A stretch of 64,000 bases of DNA from Bacteroides sp. (GTDB lineage Bacteria > Bacillota > Clostridia > Oscillospirales > Acutalibacteraceae): assembly GCA_023665085.1 (NCBI GenBank), contig JAMPEQ010000007.1, positions 62,001 to 126,000 of the forward strand, written 5' to 3'. A program made the translations under genes and the position numbers. Positions 48,044 through 58,069 of this stretch are shown here, piece by piece. Every line of letters begins with the position of its first letter. The first letter of the stretch is position 1. The notes beneath the pieces were generated by a model that saw only the letters and a list, made by a program, of their open reading frames with translations, had not been told where the DNA came from and searched no databases.

Positions 48044-49114
48044 TTATTTTTCCTTTCTGCTTTTTTCAACGGCTTCCCAAAGTCCGTTAAGATAGCTGAC
48101 GCCCAGTGCCCTGTCAAACAAGCCATAGCCGGGACGAGCAACCTCTCCCCAAATCATTCTGCCATGGTCAGGACGGATATATCCGTTAAATCCAACCTCC
48201 TGAAGAGCTTTTACTATCTCATACATATCAAGAGAGCCTGCCGCACTTTCATGAGCAGTTTCATTAAACCACTGATTGTTTATTGATACGTTTCTAAGAT
48301 GAGCAAAATAAATTCTGTCACCTGCCGCCTTAATAATTTCAACCATATCATTATCAGGACTTGCACCAAGAGAGCCTGTGCAAAGTGTAATGCCGTTATA
48401 CTTGCTTGGAACAATATTAAGAAGCTTTTCAATTGCTTCTTTACCTGTGATTATTCTCGGCAGACCGAAAATAGACCATGGCGGATCATCGGGATGAATA
48501 GCCATTTTGACATCGCATTCCTCACAAACAGGCATAATAGCCTCAAGAAAATACTTGAGATTTGCCCACAAATCATCTGCTGTAATACCCTTGTATTTTT
48601 CAAACAGCTCCTTGATTTCACCCATTCTTTCGGTTTCCCAACCGGGCATAGCATAGCCGTTTGAATTATCATCGATTTCTTTAAACATATCTTCAGGTGA
48701 CTTGCCCTCAACCTGCTTGCCATCGTAACAAAGACATGTAGAGCCGTCGGGAAGCGGCATATAAAGGTCTGTTCTTGTCCAATCGAATACAGGCATAAAA
48801 TTATAGCAGATTACTTTAACTCCTACCTTTGAAAGATTGCGGATAGATTTTTTATAATTTTCAATCAACTGTTCACGGCTCGGCAGACCAAGCTTAATAT
48901 CCTCGTGAACATTAACGCTTTCGATACATTCCATAGTCAGACCGGCAGCAGTAATTTCATCGTACATTTTCTGCACATCCTCCATCTCCCATGCCTCTCC
49001 TGCAGGAAGATAATGAAGAGCGGGTACAACACCGACTACACCGGGAATTTGTTTGATTTGCTCAAGAGAAACAGTATCCTTCTCTTTACCAAACCAACGG
49101 AAAGTCATTTGCAT
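48044..49114 (-). CDS. uxuA: Mannonate dehydratase
   Basis: A 356-residue enzyme that dehydrates D-mannonate to 2-keto-3-deoxygluconate in hexuronate catabolism. Family features: MTFRWFG start, QIPGVVGVVPALHYLPAGE, HPDDPPWSIFGLPRI with metal-binding residues, CTGSLGASPDND, HLRNV and the PDHGRMIWGE region. GGAGGTAACGCT precedes the ATG. First gene of the uxuA-SDR operon; no kdgK, kdgA or uxaC is visible in the window. Confidence 0.95.
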   Translation of the reverse strand: MQMTFRWFGKEKDTVSLEQIKQIPGVVGVVPALHYLPAGEAWEMEDVQKMYDEITAAGLTMECIESVNVHEDIKLGLPSREQLIENYKKSIRNLSKVGVKVICYNFMPVFDWTRTDLYMPLPDGSTCLCYDGKQVEGKSPEDMFKEIDDNSNGYAMPGWETERMGEIKELFEKYKGITADDLWANLKYFLEAIMPVCEECDVKMAIHPDDPPWSIFGLPRIITGKEAIEKLLNIVPSKYNGITLCTGSLGASPDNDMVEIIKAAGDRIYFAHLRNVSINNQWFNETAHESAAGSLDMYEIVKALQEVGFNGYIRPDHGRMIWGEVARPGYGLFDRALGVSYLNGLWEAVEKSRKEK

Positions 49115-49146
49115 AGCGTTACCTCCTTGTGTTTAATATTCATTAT

Positions 49147-49175
49147 ATTTTACCATATCACAAAAAGGCTTTCAA
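49147..49175 (-). promoter_or_regulatory. Promoter of uxuA
   Basis: On the minus strand TTGAAA (49170-49175) and TAAAAT (49147-49152) are 17 bp apart, about 33 nt before the uxuA start. Confidence 0.6.
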
Positions 49176-49184
49176 GACATAATA

Positions 49185-50156
49185 TTATTTTCTTCTTACA
49201 ATATAGGCACATGAAAGAGTGCATTTATCATTATCCATTTTGAACTTTTCTGTTTTATTGATTATTTCAAAATCTTCAAGCTCTTTTTCTACCAAAATAT
49301 TCAATTTCTTTTTTGCAAGATCCTTAAGCTGTTTATCGTTAAGCCTTCTTTCTTTAGTTTCAACATAGCTTTCCTCTATGCGTTCTATATTTATAGGAAT
49401 AGACACGCCCTTTATTTCAAGAAAATCAACACTGCTTGACGAAATATCACCTTTTTTATAATTAATGTACAAAGGTATTTCTATGCCAAAGAAATTCAGC
49501 CTTTTATAAACTTTTTTACTTTTTACGGCAATATCAAGCTGATTTCTGTAAGCCACAGTTTCCAGCTCTTTTCTAAGTACTTTATTTCCCTGAAGAAGAT
49601 CTTCGTCGGCATCATCAGGTGCAGGAGTTTTTTCGTTAATTTCAACCATTGCAACAGCACCGTCACGATTAATATGAACCCATGAAATCTCATCAAACTC
49701 ACCCATCATTGCTAAAGCCAAATGATCTCGACTGACACTGCTCCACATAGTTCCCGCCTTGAAATTATTTTGTTCCAGAAATGAGCAAATTGAAGTATCG
49801 CTGACAGTGCTGTTGCCTTCTACCTCCACTTTCCACACAAAAGAATTCAGCAATGAAACAATAAGTACAAAGGCAAACGCACCTACCATTAACCCCATTC
49901 GATTTTTCAGCGGATAAGCAACAAATGGCAGACCGTGTTTTTTATATATTTTTACAACACCGCCGTGACCGTGTGCAATATGATGAAGCTTTTTATAGAC
50001 CGAAGCTCTGCAGCTTGCTTTAAAGCCAATTTCAGTTTTGCATATATCACGAATTTCTATGCCCTTGTCAAAACATTCTGTTAAAAAATCCTCACAAAAG
50101 CCCCCGATAAAATTAAAATCAACATATCCGAATATAAATCTGAAAAAATATATCAC
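49185..50156 (-). CDS. yqfD: Sporulation protein YqfD
   Basis: A 323-residue membrane protein of the YqfD family. The N-terminal 90 residues are cytosolic. One hydrophobic segment follows at about residues 92-112 (MVGAFAFVLIVSLLNSFVW). The extracytoplasmic domain has the FtsQ/POTRA-like stretch CSFLEQNNFKAGTMWSSV and a typical NEKTPAPDDADEDLLQG. Required for efficient spore formation in Bacillus. It overlaps yqfC by 4 bp, the conserved order yqfC-yqfD, usually under mother-cell sigma-E control. Confidence 0.9.
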   Translation of the reverse strand: MIYFFRFIFGYVDFNFIGGFCEDFLTECFDKGIEIRDICKTEIGFKASCRASVYKKLHHIAHGHGGVVKIYKKHGLPFVAYPLKNRMGLMVGAFAFVLIVSLLNSFVWKVEVEGNSTVSDTSICSFLEQNNFKAGTMWSSVSRDHLALAMMGEFDEISWVHINRDGAVAMVEINEKTPAPDDADEDLLQGNKVLRKELETVAYRNQLDIAVKSKKVYKRLNFFGIEIPLYINYKKGDISSSSVDFLEIKGVSIPINIERIEESYVETKERRLNDKQLKDLAKKKLNILVEKELEDFEIINKTEKFKMDNDKCTLSCAYIVRRK

Positions 50157-50413
50157 TCTGAAAACTCCATAGATAAAATATTGCCCTCTACCACTGCGCC
50201 ATCGCGGGTAAAAGAATTTATTTTTAATTCATCACCATAAAATGTTATTATCTGACTGCCAAGGCTGACAGTAATCTTTGTACCTGAATATTCTATAATA
50301 CTTTGAAGTCCGTCAACTGTACATTCGTTACCTGCAATTTCTATTCTAGGCATACCGAATAGCAATTCTTTTGAATTATTTGATAATTTGTCCTTTATAC
50401 TCTTTTTTTTCAA
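50153..50413 (-). CDS. yqfC: Sporulation protein YqfC
   Basis: An 86-residue YabP/YqfC-family protein. The conserved core is GMPRIEIAGNECTVDGLQSI, then ITVSLGSQIITFYGDELKI. Start assigned to TTG 50413 because AGGTG (50420-50424) precedes it at the right distance; the open frame reaches back to 50458 without a Shine-Dalgarno. Coupled to yqfD by a 4-bp overlap. Confidence 0.85.
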   Translation of the reverse strand: MKKKSIKDKLSNNSKELLFGMPRIEIAGNECTVDGLQSIIEYSGTKITVSLGSQIITFYGDELKINSFTRDGAVVEGNILSMEFSE

Positions 50414-50471
50414 TTTAATCACCTGTAAATAATATGCATTAAAAACATTGCATATCATAACAGAAAGAAAA

Positions 50472-50501
50472 AAACTGCTTAAGGAGTCCCCTAAGCAGTT
50501 T
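50472..50501 (-). terminator. Terminator of gdhA
   Basis: AAACTGCTTA pairs perfectly with TAAGCAGTTT across a 10-nt loop, with a run of T on the minus strand. It lies 24 bp behind the gdhA stop. Confidence 0.85.
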
Positions 50502-50524
50502 CAATAAATTATTTATTTTAAAAA

Positions 50525-51859
<1,335 letters not shown>

Positions 51860-51952
51860 TTAATCCCTCTCTTAAAATAGTTTGTAATATAACAAATGAT
51901 ATGGTTAATAAATATAACCTATATCAAAAGCATCTGAACGATACTATGGCAA

Positions 51953-51981
51953 ATTATATCACCATAAAAAATTTTTGTCAA
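51953..51981 (-). promoter_or_regulatory. Consensus promoter of gdhA
   Basis: On the minus strand TTGACA (51976-51981) and TATAAT (51953-51958) are 17 bp apart, a full sigma-A consensus, with TG at the -15 region (TGATATAAT). It leaves a 5' leader of roughly 90 nt containing a GGTTA/TAACC inverted repeat. The rest of 51857-52159 is AT-rich with no gene. Confidence 0.8.
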
Positions 51982-52159
51982 CTTTTATAGTATATTTATG
52001 CGTATATACAGAATAAATATGCATAAATGTGCATATTAAATAATTTTACTAATTTTTTCTATATTTTATTGTTAAATTATTCGTATAGTAAAAGCGATTA
52101 TGTGCAAAATATTACAGAAAGATTTATTAAAAGTTTCAAAAAAAGGAGAATCATTTATT

Positions 52160-52696
52160 ATGAAAGCAACAGGAATTGTAAGACGAATTGACGATTTGGG
52201 ACGAATTGTTATTCCCAAAGAAATCAGACGCTCATTCAGGATTAAAGAGGGTGATCCCCTTGAAATATTTACAGATGCAGAGGGAGAAGTAATATTTAAA
52301 AAGTATTCACCTATTGGCGAGCTTTCCAACTTTGCCAATCAGTATGCAGAGGTACTGCACAAAAACGGAGGTCTGCCGGTTGCAATTATGGATAATGACC
52401 ATGTAATTGCGGCATCAGGTATAAGCAAAAGAGAAATTCTTGAAAGAAGAGTAACAAAGAGCCTTGAAGAGCTTATGGAAAACAGAGCTATTCACATTGC
52501 CACAGATTTAGTCCCCAGTATGAACGCCATAGAAGGTTTTAACAGAAAAGCAAATGTTGTATATCCTATTATATACGGAGGCGATGTAAGCGGTGCAGTA
52601 GCTCTTATTGAAGAAGAGAATAACCAGCTTCCGACTGAAACAGATATTAAGCTTGTTCAGGTAGCAGCGGCTTTCCTTGGTAAGCAAATGGAATAA
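52160..52696 (+). CDS. spoVT: Stage V sporulation protein T
   Basis: A 178-residue regulator, the same length as Bacillus SpoVT. An N-terminal AbrB-type swapped-hairpin DNA-binding domain is seen (MKATGIVRRIDDLGRIVIPKE, here cited by its first residues, 1-52), then a GAF-like domain (about 60-178, with AIMDNDHVIAASGISKREILERR). It modulates sigma-G-dependent genes in the forespore. Start at 52160, with AAAAGGAG before it. Confidence 0.95.
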   Translation: MKATGIVRRIDDLGRIVIPKEIRRSFRIKEGDPLEIFTDAEGEVIFKKYSPIGELSNFANQYAEVLHKNGGLPVAIMDNDHVIAASGISKREILERRVTKSLEELMENRAIHIATDLVPSMNAIEGFNRKANVVYPIIYGGDVSGAVALIEEENNQLPTETDIKLVQVAAAFLGKQME

Positions 52697-52901
52697 AATT
52701 TAGCTATTATTCATATAATACCAGTCAGTTTTTGAAGGCTTTTTTCATTTTATTGTTAATTTTGCATAAAAATATTCGTAATCAGCTGTGCAATATGACA
52801 CCGTGTTAGAAAGTGAAGAAAAAGTATTGATTTTTAAAAGGCAATGACTATAATGTTGACTAAAGAGAGGACATAATACTAAAGCTCAAAGAGGTCAGAT
52901 T

Positions 52902-53732
52902 ATGAAGCACATTAAGTCAGAAGCTTACGGCTATGTCAAGGATATGTTTTCAAAGCACAATATGGTAAAGCGTATCGTTCTCTCCTTTATCAGCATTATC
53001 ATCATGGGTTTTGGAATAGCTTTATTTTCTACATCAGGCTTTGGTGTTGATCCTTTCACATCAATGAATATGAATGTTGCAAGCACACTGGGCATCGGTT
53101 TCGGAACATATCAGATGATTGTTAATGCAGTTATTCTTGTTTTTGTTATCGTAGTAGCTCACAGAGGGTTAGTCGGATTAGGCACAGTTTTCAATATGGT
53201 TGGCTGTGGCTATTCCTGCGAGTTTTTCCAGAGTTTAATAGAACCTGCCGTACAAAACCATTTTACTTTGGAAGTCAGAATCCCCCTTCTTATCGCAGGA
53301 ATCATAACCCTGTGCTTTGCTTGTTCATTATTCTTCACAGCAAATATTGGTGTAGGTCCATATGATGCACTGGGTTTTATGCTGTCAAACGGAATAAAAT
53401 TAAGCTACAAATGGGTTAGAGTTATTACCGATATCACAGTAATCCTTATAGGTCTTATTGTTAGCGGCGGACTAAGCGCTGCACTAAACGGTAACTTTTC
53501 ACAAATTAAGAATATCGGCATAGGTACAATAATAACCGCTTTTTGTATGGGACCGCTTGTTAATTTATTCAATCAGCATGTTTCAGCAAAAATCTTTAAT
53601 GTTCATTATGAAAAAATCAGCAAGGATGTTGCATTCTTTATGATAAAGGGTGCTATGGTAAAACATCGTGTGCCAGCCCATACACCTAGCAGAAAAGTAA
53701 GTGTAAATTCAAATCCATACAGTTTGCTGTAA
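52902..53732 (+). CDS. YitT/YczE-family membrane protein
   Basis: A 276-residue integral membrane protein with about five segments (residues about 20-42, 55-78, 85-105, 128-150, 175-195). The family signature appears as GFGIALFSTSGFGVDPFTSMNM and again as ANIGVGPYDALGFMLS, the internal repeat of YczE/YyaS/YitT proteins. Function in the family is poorly known. AAGAGGTC lies before the ATG. The 205 bp upstream hold no gene. Confidence 0.85.
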   Translation: MKHIKSEAYGYVKDMFSKHNMVKRIVLSFISIIIMGFGIALFSTSGFGVDPFTSMNMNVASTLGIGFGTYQMIVNAVILVFVIVVAHRGLVGLGTVFNMVGCGYSCEFFQSLIEPAVQNHFTLEVRIPLLIAGIITLCFACSLFFTANIGVGPYDALGFMLSNGIKLSYKWVRVITDITVILIGLIVSGGLSAALNGNFSQIKNIGIGTIITAFCMGPLVNLFNQHVSAKIFNVHYEKISKDVAFFMIKGAMVKHRVPAHTPSRKVSVNSNPYSLL

Positions 53733-53817
53733 CATCAACAAGGCTGCAGAACTAAAAATTCTCAACCTTTTTACATATACTTATAACTTTGTTTTTCACA
53801 TAAATTTTACCCCTTAG

Positions 53818-53851
53818 AAAAGAGACTCTGTAATAATACAGAGTCTCTTTT
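53818..53851. terminator. Bidirectional terminator between convergent genes
   Basis: A 15-bp perfect stem (53818-53832 with 53837-53851) with a 4-nt loop and A/T runs on both sides serves both the membrane-protein gene and the GH30 gene. Confidence 0.9.
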
Positions 53852-53872
53852 CATATGTTTTGTATATAATTT

Positions 53873-56800
53873 TTATTTCACAACTACTGTTGTTACGCTT
53901 TGTGCAGGAATTGCAATTTTGCTTCCATCACTATTGCTTTGACAGAGTTCAAGATCTCTGTAAGCATCTGTTACATAGCTCTCACAACTTGAGTAACCAT
54001 CAATAGCTGTGTACTGTGGTGTAGTGCCTTTATTAATATAAACAATCGCAATACTTCCGTCAGGATTTTTAAAAGCACACTGTTCAACCGTCGACGGCAT
54101 ATTGCCTGCAGAAACGCCAACTCTCACTGCGCCCTCTTCAATAAATTTTGAGAAATTTCCCATACACCATAAGCGTTTTGAAGTAAGAATATTGCTATGA
54201 TTATTATAATCAATATACACAAGTCCATCCGGATAAATTCCTGATGCACAGGCAGTCCACCAATCCCATTCAACTGCATTAAGTATGGTAAGATCCTGAT
54301 ATATTATATCTGCAAGAGCAATACCGTAAGGAATTGTCATTCCATTTGTTGAACCGGCTTGCTCAATCAAATTCAAAACTCCTGTATTTCCGTCGTTTGT
54401 CATCTGGCAGTATTCTGTACAGCGAACCTTCTTTACAGACGAATAAGCGCTGTTACTCAAATCATTCGCAACCTGCTGTCTGTCTGATGTGCTTGCCCAA
54501 TAAGAATGAGTATCAAAGCTGTCAACATATTCACGAATATTAGCATTACTGTTTTTATAGCTGTTAGCGTTACTGAACATATACGGCAAAAACATTTTAT
54601 AGTTATTTTTATTGCTATGATTTAATTGGGCACATTCCCAAACAGACAAATCAACCTTACCATTAAGGCTGCTGTTTTTCAATGCAGGAATCATATAGTC
54701 GTTATAGAATGTTCTCGCATCCCCGGCTGTGAAGTGACAGCCCTCCTGACCGGCATAACCATTATTATCAGCTGCCCAGTCCCACTCAGGCTCGTTAATA
54801 GGAGATACATTGGTAACATTATATCCCATATCGGTAAAATGCTCAGCGCAATTTACAACATAGGTTGCAAAAGCCTGGAAACTACTTTCATCAAGATTTG
54901 ATGATGCCCCGTTACTGCAATAGGCTTTTCCGTTTTTGGTAAGTGATACAGGAGCGGAATTAGAAAACAATGTCAGCTTAAGATTGCTGTTGGCTTTTTG
55001 AGCTGAGGCAAGTGCTTTCTGTGCGTTCATATCAGCATTCCAGTCATATGTTGAAGCATCTTCTATATTGCTGTTTCCGTTTAAGAAATCTTCACCTCTT
55101 CTGTTCATTGTGGTAATCATGCCATCGTTTTCTGAGCCTGCTGCAAGATTATATCGGTAGATATTTAAACCAATACCCTTTTGCTTGCCGTAAAGCAGTT
55201 CCATGATATCATCGATATTTTCCCAGCCGCCTGCGTCCTGACTCCACCAGCATGCAGATGCTCCGAATCCTTCAATAGTCTGATAAACAGCAGCTTCGTC
55301 AATAACTGTTTTTGTGTTTGAAACATCAATATTATTCATAGCCTTTGATATTTCAATGAAATCCTTTGCATTTACATAACCATCCGTATATATATCTGCA
55401 ACTGAAGAATAGTTTGACTGATGATAAGGCGGATTATCATTTTCATGACTTATAGCGTTTACATATGATGTGTACACAGATATAGGATCTAAATTAAACT
55501 CTGTCTCGCTGCACAAAGCACATTCATATACCATAACTGCACCATCTGTGCGTAAATATTTATAATTATGCTTAAGAGGTGCAGTATAGTCTGCATCATA
55601 TTTTGAATCACAGTCTGTGCAGGAATAGGTGTTATGCCCCTGCTCATTACAGGTCGCAGGAATATTGGTTACCATATAATTGTGAACAAGGCATTCATAA
55701 TTCCAGTTATACCCCTTTGCTCTTCCGTTATTTACAAATTCTAATACTCCGCTTCCCGAAACTCCTAAAATTCTAGCCCCTCCGGTCTGTCCAAAAGCAT
55801 CATTTCCCAAAGCAATTTTTTTTGAAGGAATTGTAACATAATTTATATTAGTATTGTTAAAAGCATTTGCACCTATACTTACAGTGTTCTCAGGAATATT
55901 CAACCAAAAAGTAGTTCCTGTGCAATTATAAAAAGCATTATCTTCAATTGTGAGAGTACCGTTATTTGTATTATTGAATATAATAGTATCTAAACTTTCA
56001 CAACTTTCAAAAGCCCTGCTGCTTATTTTATAAGTGTTATCAACACTTTCAAAGCTGATATTTTTTATAAGATAATGATAAACTGACCATGGCGTTGAGC
56101 TCATATCACCGCTGCCTGAAAAGCTCAGTCTTCTGTTGTCAGTATTAAAATAATATGTTAATTTTTGTGATGAATATGTGTTATCCGAACAAACACCTGT
56201 TACATCATTATATGAAAATCCATTTGCGGATGTCCAGCTTTCCATATTGTTTACACTTACAAAGGTACAGCTTGACGGAACATTATATAACGCATCTGCT
56301 CCGATACTGTTTATACTTCCGCTCGTCCACACAACTCCGTGCAGCTTACCGCAGTTATAAAACGCCTTAGTGTCTATTTCAGTATGATCACGTCCTATAT
56401 ACACCTCTTCAAGTGATGTACAACCGCTGAATGTTCCGTCGGGAAGCTTACCTGAATAATTATTTGTTGTGTTGCCCTTTGGCATAACAGCCCACTTAAG
56501 TGAACTGCAATCTAGAAAAAGTTCTTTATAATACCAAGTGCAGTTATCAGGAAGTGTAATATTCGTCAGAGCAGTACATCCTCTGAAACAGCAGTCTCCT
56601 ATAGTATCAACAGAATCCGGAATAGATACAGATGTAATAGCAGTACATCCATAGAACAGATAGCTTCCAAGTCCCTTTACACCATTCTCAACAACAACGC
56701 TTTTTATACTGTTTCTATACATCGCATACCATGGTGCTCTATTTAAAGTCTTGTTTTCATAATTTTTGCTGTATCCTGAACCCGTTAAAGTAAGCACCTT

Positions 56801-56929
56801 TGTACTTGTATCATATGAGTAACTCAAATCACCCGTATTTCCTGTAGCTGCAAAAGAAACTATTTCAGCCATACTTAACATAGTAAATAATGTAATTATG
56901 CTAAGAAATAAAGAAATAAATTTTTTCAT
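53873..56929 (-). CDS. Secreted leucine-rich-repeat / GH30 fusion
   Basis: A 1018-residue exported enzyme with an unusual build. Signal peptide: residues about 1-28 (cleaved near SFA-AT). BspA-type leucine-rich repeats run to about residue 400 (for example CTAITSVSIPDSVDTIGDCC). A CxxC-containing module follows (CNEQGHNTYSCTDCDS, then CALCSE). One dockerin-like calcium loop, DIYTDGYVNAKD, lies around 515-540; the second copy needed for a true dockerin is not seen. The GH30 catalytic domain takes residues about 550-1018, with acid/base Glu in SPINEPEWDWA and nucleophile Glu in CTEYCQMTND. GGGGTGG precedes the chosen ATG. The catalytic part is paralogous to 45494-47110. Confidence 0.82.
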   Translation of the reverse strand: MKKFISLFLSIITLFTMLSMAEIVSFAATGNTGDLSYSYDTSTKVLTLTGSGYSKNYENKTLNRAPWYAMYRNSIKSVVVENGVKGLGSYLFYGCTAITSVSIPDSVDTIGDCCFRGCTALTNITLPDNCTWYYKELFLDCSSLKWAVMPKGNTTNNYSGKLPDGTFSGCTSLEEVYIGRDHTEIDTKAFYNCGKLHGVVWTSGSINSIGADALYNVPSSCTFVSVNNMESWTSANGFSYNDVTGVCSDNTYSSQKLTYYFNTDNRRLSFSGSGDMSSTPWSVYHYLIKNISFESVDNTYKISSRAFESCESLDTIIFNNTNNGTLTIEDNAFYNCTGTTFWLNIPENTVSIGANAFNNTNINYVTIPSKKIALGNDAFGQTGGARILGVSGSGVLEFVNNGRAKGYNWNYECLVHNYMVTNIPATCNEQGHNTYSCTDCDSKYDADYTAPLKHNYKYLRTDGAVMVYECALCSETEFNLDPISVYTSYVNAISHENDNPPYHQSNYSSVADIYTDGYVNAKDFIEISKAMNNIDVSNTKTVIDEAAVYQTIEGFGASACWWSQDAGGWENIDDIMELLYGKQKGIGLNIYRYNLAAGSENDGMITTMNRRGEDFLNGNSNIEDASTYDWNADMNAQKALASAQKANSNLKLTLFSNSAPVSLTKNGKAYCSNGASSNLDESSFQAFATYVVNCAEHFTDMGYNVTNVSPINEPEWDWAADNNGYAGQEGCHFTAGDARTFYNDYMIPALKNSSLNGKVDLSVWECAQLNHSNKNNYKMFLPYMFSNANSYKNSNANIREYVDSFDTHSYWASTSDRQQVANDLSNSAYSSVKKVRCTEYCQMTNDGNTGVLNLIEQAGSTNGMTIPYGIALADIIYQDLTILNAVEWDWWTACASGIYPDGLVYIDYNNHSNILTSKRLWCMGNFSKFIEEGAVRVGVSAGNMPSTVEQCAFKNPDGSIAIVYINKGTTPQYTAIDGYSSCESYVTDAYRDLELCQSNSDGSKIAIPAQSVTTVVVK

Positions 56930-57047
56930 TTTACCACCCCTCCGTATGCAATATGAATCTAACATATACATTATAATTATACATTAATTAATCGTATCAA
57001 TCAATAAATTATTTACTTTTTACAGAAACATCTCCGTTTTTTTACAA

Positions 57048-57079
57048 TTGTAAACCTTTTAAGCTGTAAAAGTTGACAA
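57048..57079. promoter_or_regulatory. BirA-type biotin operator upstream of bioY
   Basis: TTGTAAAC (57048-57055), 16 bp, then GTTGACAA (57072-57079). The half-sites are inverted repeats of each other with one difference, matching the known BirA operator layout in Firmicutes (TTGTTAAC-N14-16-GTTAACAA). The right half overlaps the -35 box, so bound BirA would block transcription when biotin is plentiful. Confidence 0.75.
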
Positions 57080-57101
57080 TTCTTAGCTTCAGTGACATAA
57101 T
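57073..57101 (+). promoter_or_regulatory. Promoter of bioY
   Basis: TTGACA (57073-57078) and CATAAT (57096-57101) are 17 bp apart, with an extended -10 TG at 57093-57094. Start of bioY is about 30 nt downstream. Confidence 0.75.
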
Positions 57102-57129
57102 TGATAAAAACAAAACGGAGGATTAGATT

Positions 57130-57690
57130 GTGAAAAATAAGCAGCAAAACAAAAATAAAAAATTTTCTGTTACTGATTCAGCATATATAGGAGTATCAGC
57201 TGCATTGCTGGCAATATGTTCATGGATTACAATACCGCTTCCATCCGTACCGATTACTTTGCAGACAATGGGAATTTGTCTTGTGGCAGGAATCCTTGGC
57301 ATGAAGAGAGGAACTCTTGCTACGTTGGTATTCATTGCTTTGGGGGCTATAGGAGTACCTGTTTTTTCAGAATTCACCGGTGGAATTAATATTATCCTAG
57401 GTCAGACAGGCGGATATATCTTAGGATTTATTTTTACCTCTCTTATAGTTGGTTTTGTATCAGATAAATTTAAAGGCAAGCTCATTCCATTATTTATTTC
57501 AATGATTGTCGGTATTGCCGTATGCTATGCTTTCGGAACGGTATGGTTTGCTGTAGTTTATGCAAAAACAAACGAACCTGCTTCTATCCTGACAATTCTC
57601 GGATGGTGCGTATTTCCTTTCATCATACCGGATATTGTAAAAATTGCCATTGCAGGAATTTTGACAAATAGATTAAGGACATTAAAATGA
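57130..57690 (+). CDS. bioY: Biotin transporter substrate-binding subunit BioY
   Basis: A 186-residue S-component of an ECF transporter, with about six membrane segments. The family motif appears as GTLATLVFIALGAIGVPVFSEF followed by GGINIILGQTGGYILGF. It needs the general EcfAAT module, which is not in this window. GTG start at 57130 with GGAGG 8 nt upstream. Preceded by a BirA-like operator, supporting biotin uptake. Coupled to the next gene by a 4-bp overlap. Confidence 0.93.
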   Translation: MKNKQQNKNKKFSVTDSAYIGVSAALLAICSWITIPLPSVPITLQTMGICLVAGILGMKRGTLATLVFIALGAIGVPVFSEFTGGINIILGQTGGYILGFIFTSLIVGFVSDKFKGKLIPLFISMIVGIAVCYAFGTVWFAVVYAKTNEPASILTILGWCVFPFIIPDIVKIAIAGILTNRLRTLK

Positions 57691-58001
57691 TAAAAATACG
57701 ATATCATCACCTGATGTGTATCCCTCGTTTTAAAGGAAAAGGATACAGCGAAGAGTTTTGTAAAAATATGCAGATAGTGAAAAATGAAATAAATTGCAAC
57801 AGCTATCAGCTTGTTGAAGAATGTGATGAAATCTGTTCTCACTGTCCAAACAATATAAACGGTACATGCAAGGATAATGACAAGGTTTCACTATATGACT
57901 TAAAGGTCAAAACAGCTCTTGAAAAGAGCATTGAACCGTTACCTGAAAACATCTGCACCGATTGCCAATGGTACAGTATTTGTAAAAATTTTATCAACTG
58001 A
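57687..58001 (+). CDS. DUF1284 cysteine-rich protein
   Basis: A 104-residue protein with the DUF1284 pattern: IRYHHLMCIPRFKGKGYS near the start, then CDEICSHCPNN, and a C-terminal CTDCQWYSIC. The cysteines suggest a metal or Fe-S site; function is unknown. It is translated together with bioY (ATGA overlap), so it should share its biotin control. Confidence 0.8.
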   Translation: MIKIRYHHLMCIPRFKGKGYSEEFCKNMQIVKNEINCNSYQLVEECDEICSHCPNNINGTCKDNDKVSLYDLKVKTALEKSIEPLPENICTDCQWYSICKNFIN

Positions 58002-58011
58002 CATAAAAGTA

Positions 58012-58040
58012 TTGTATTTAAAATTTATATATAGTATAAT
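58012..58040 (+). promoter_or_regulatory. Promoter of the GH43 gene
   Basis: TTGTAT (58012-58017) and TATAAT (58035-58040) are 17 bp apart, about 30 nt before the gene start. Confidence 0.65.
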
Positions 58041-58069
58041 ACGCCAAATAAATTTTTTTGGAGGATACC

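Noticed and set aside
55320..55400. A complete dockerin domain
   Set aside because: Only one calcium loop and helix is visible, so it is reported as dockerin-like only.
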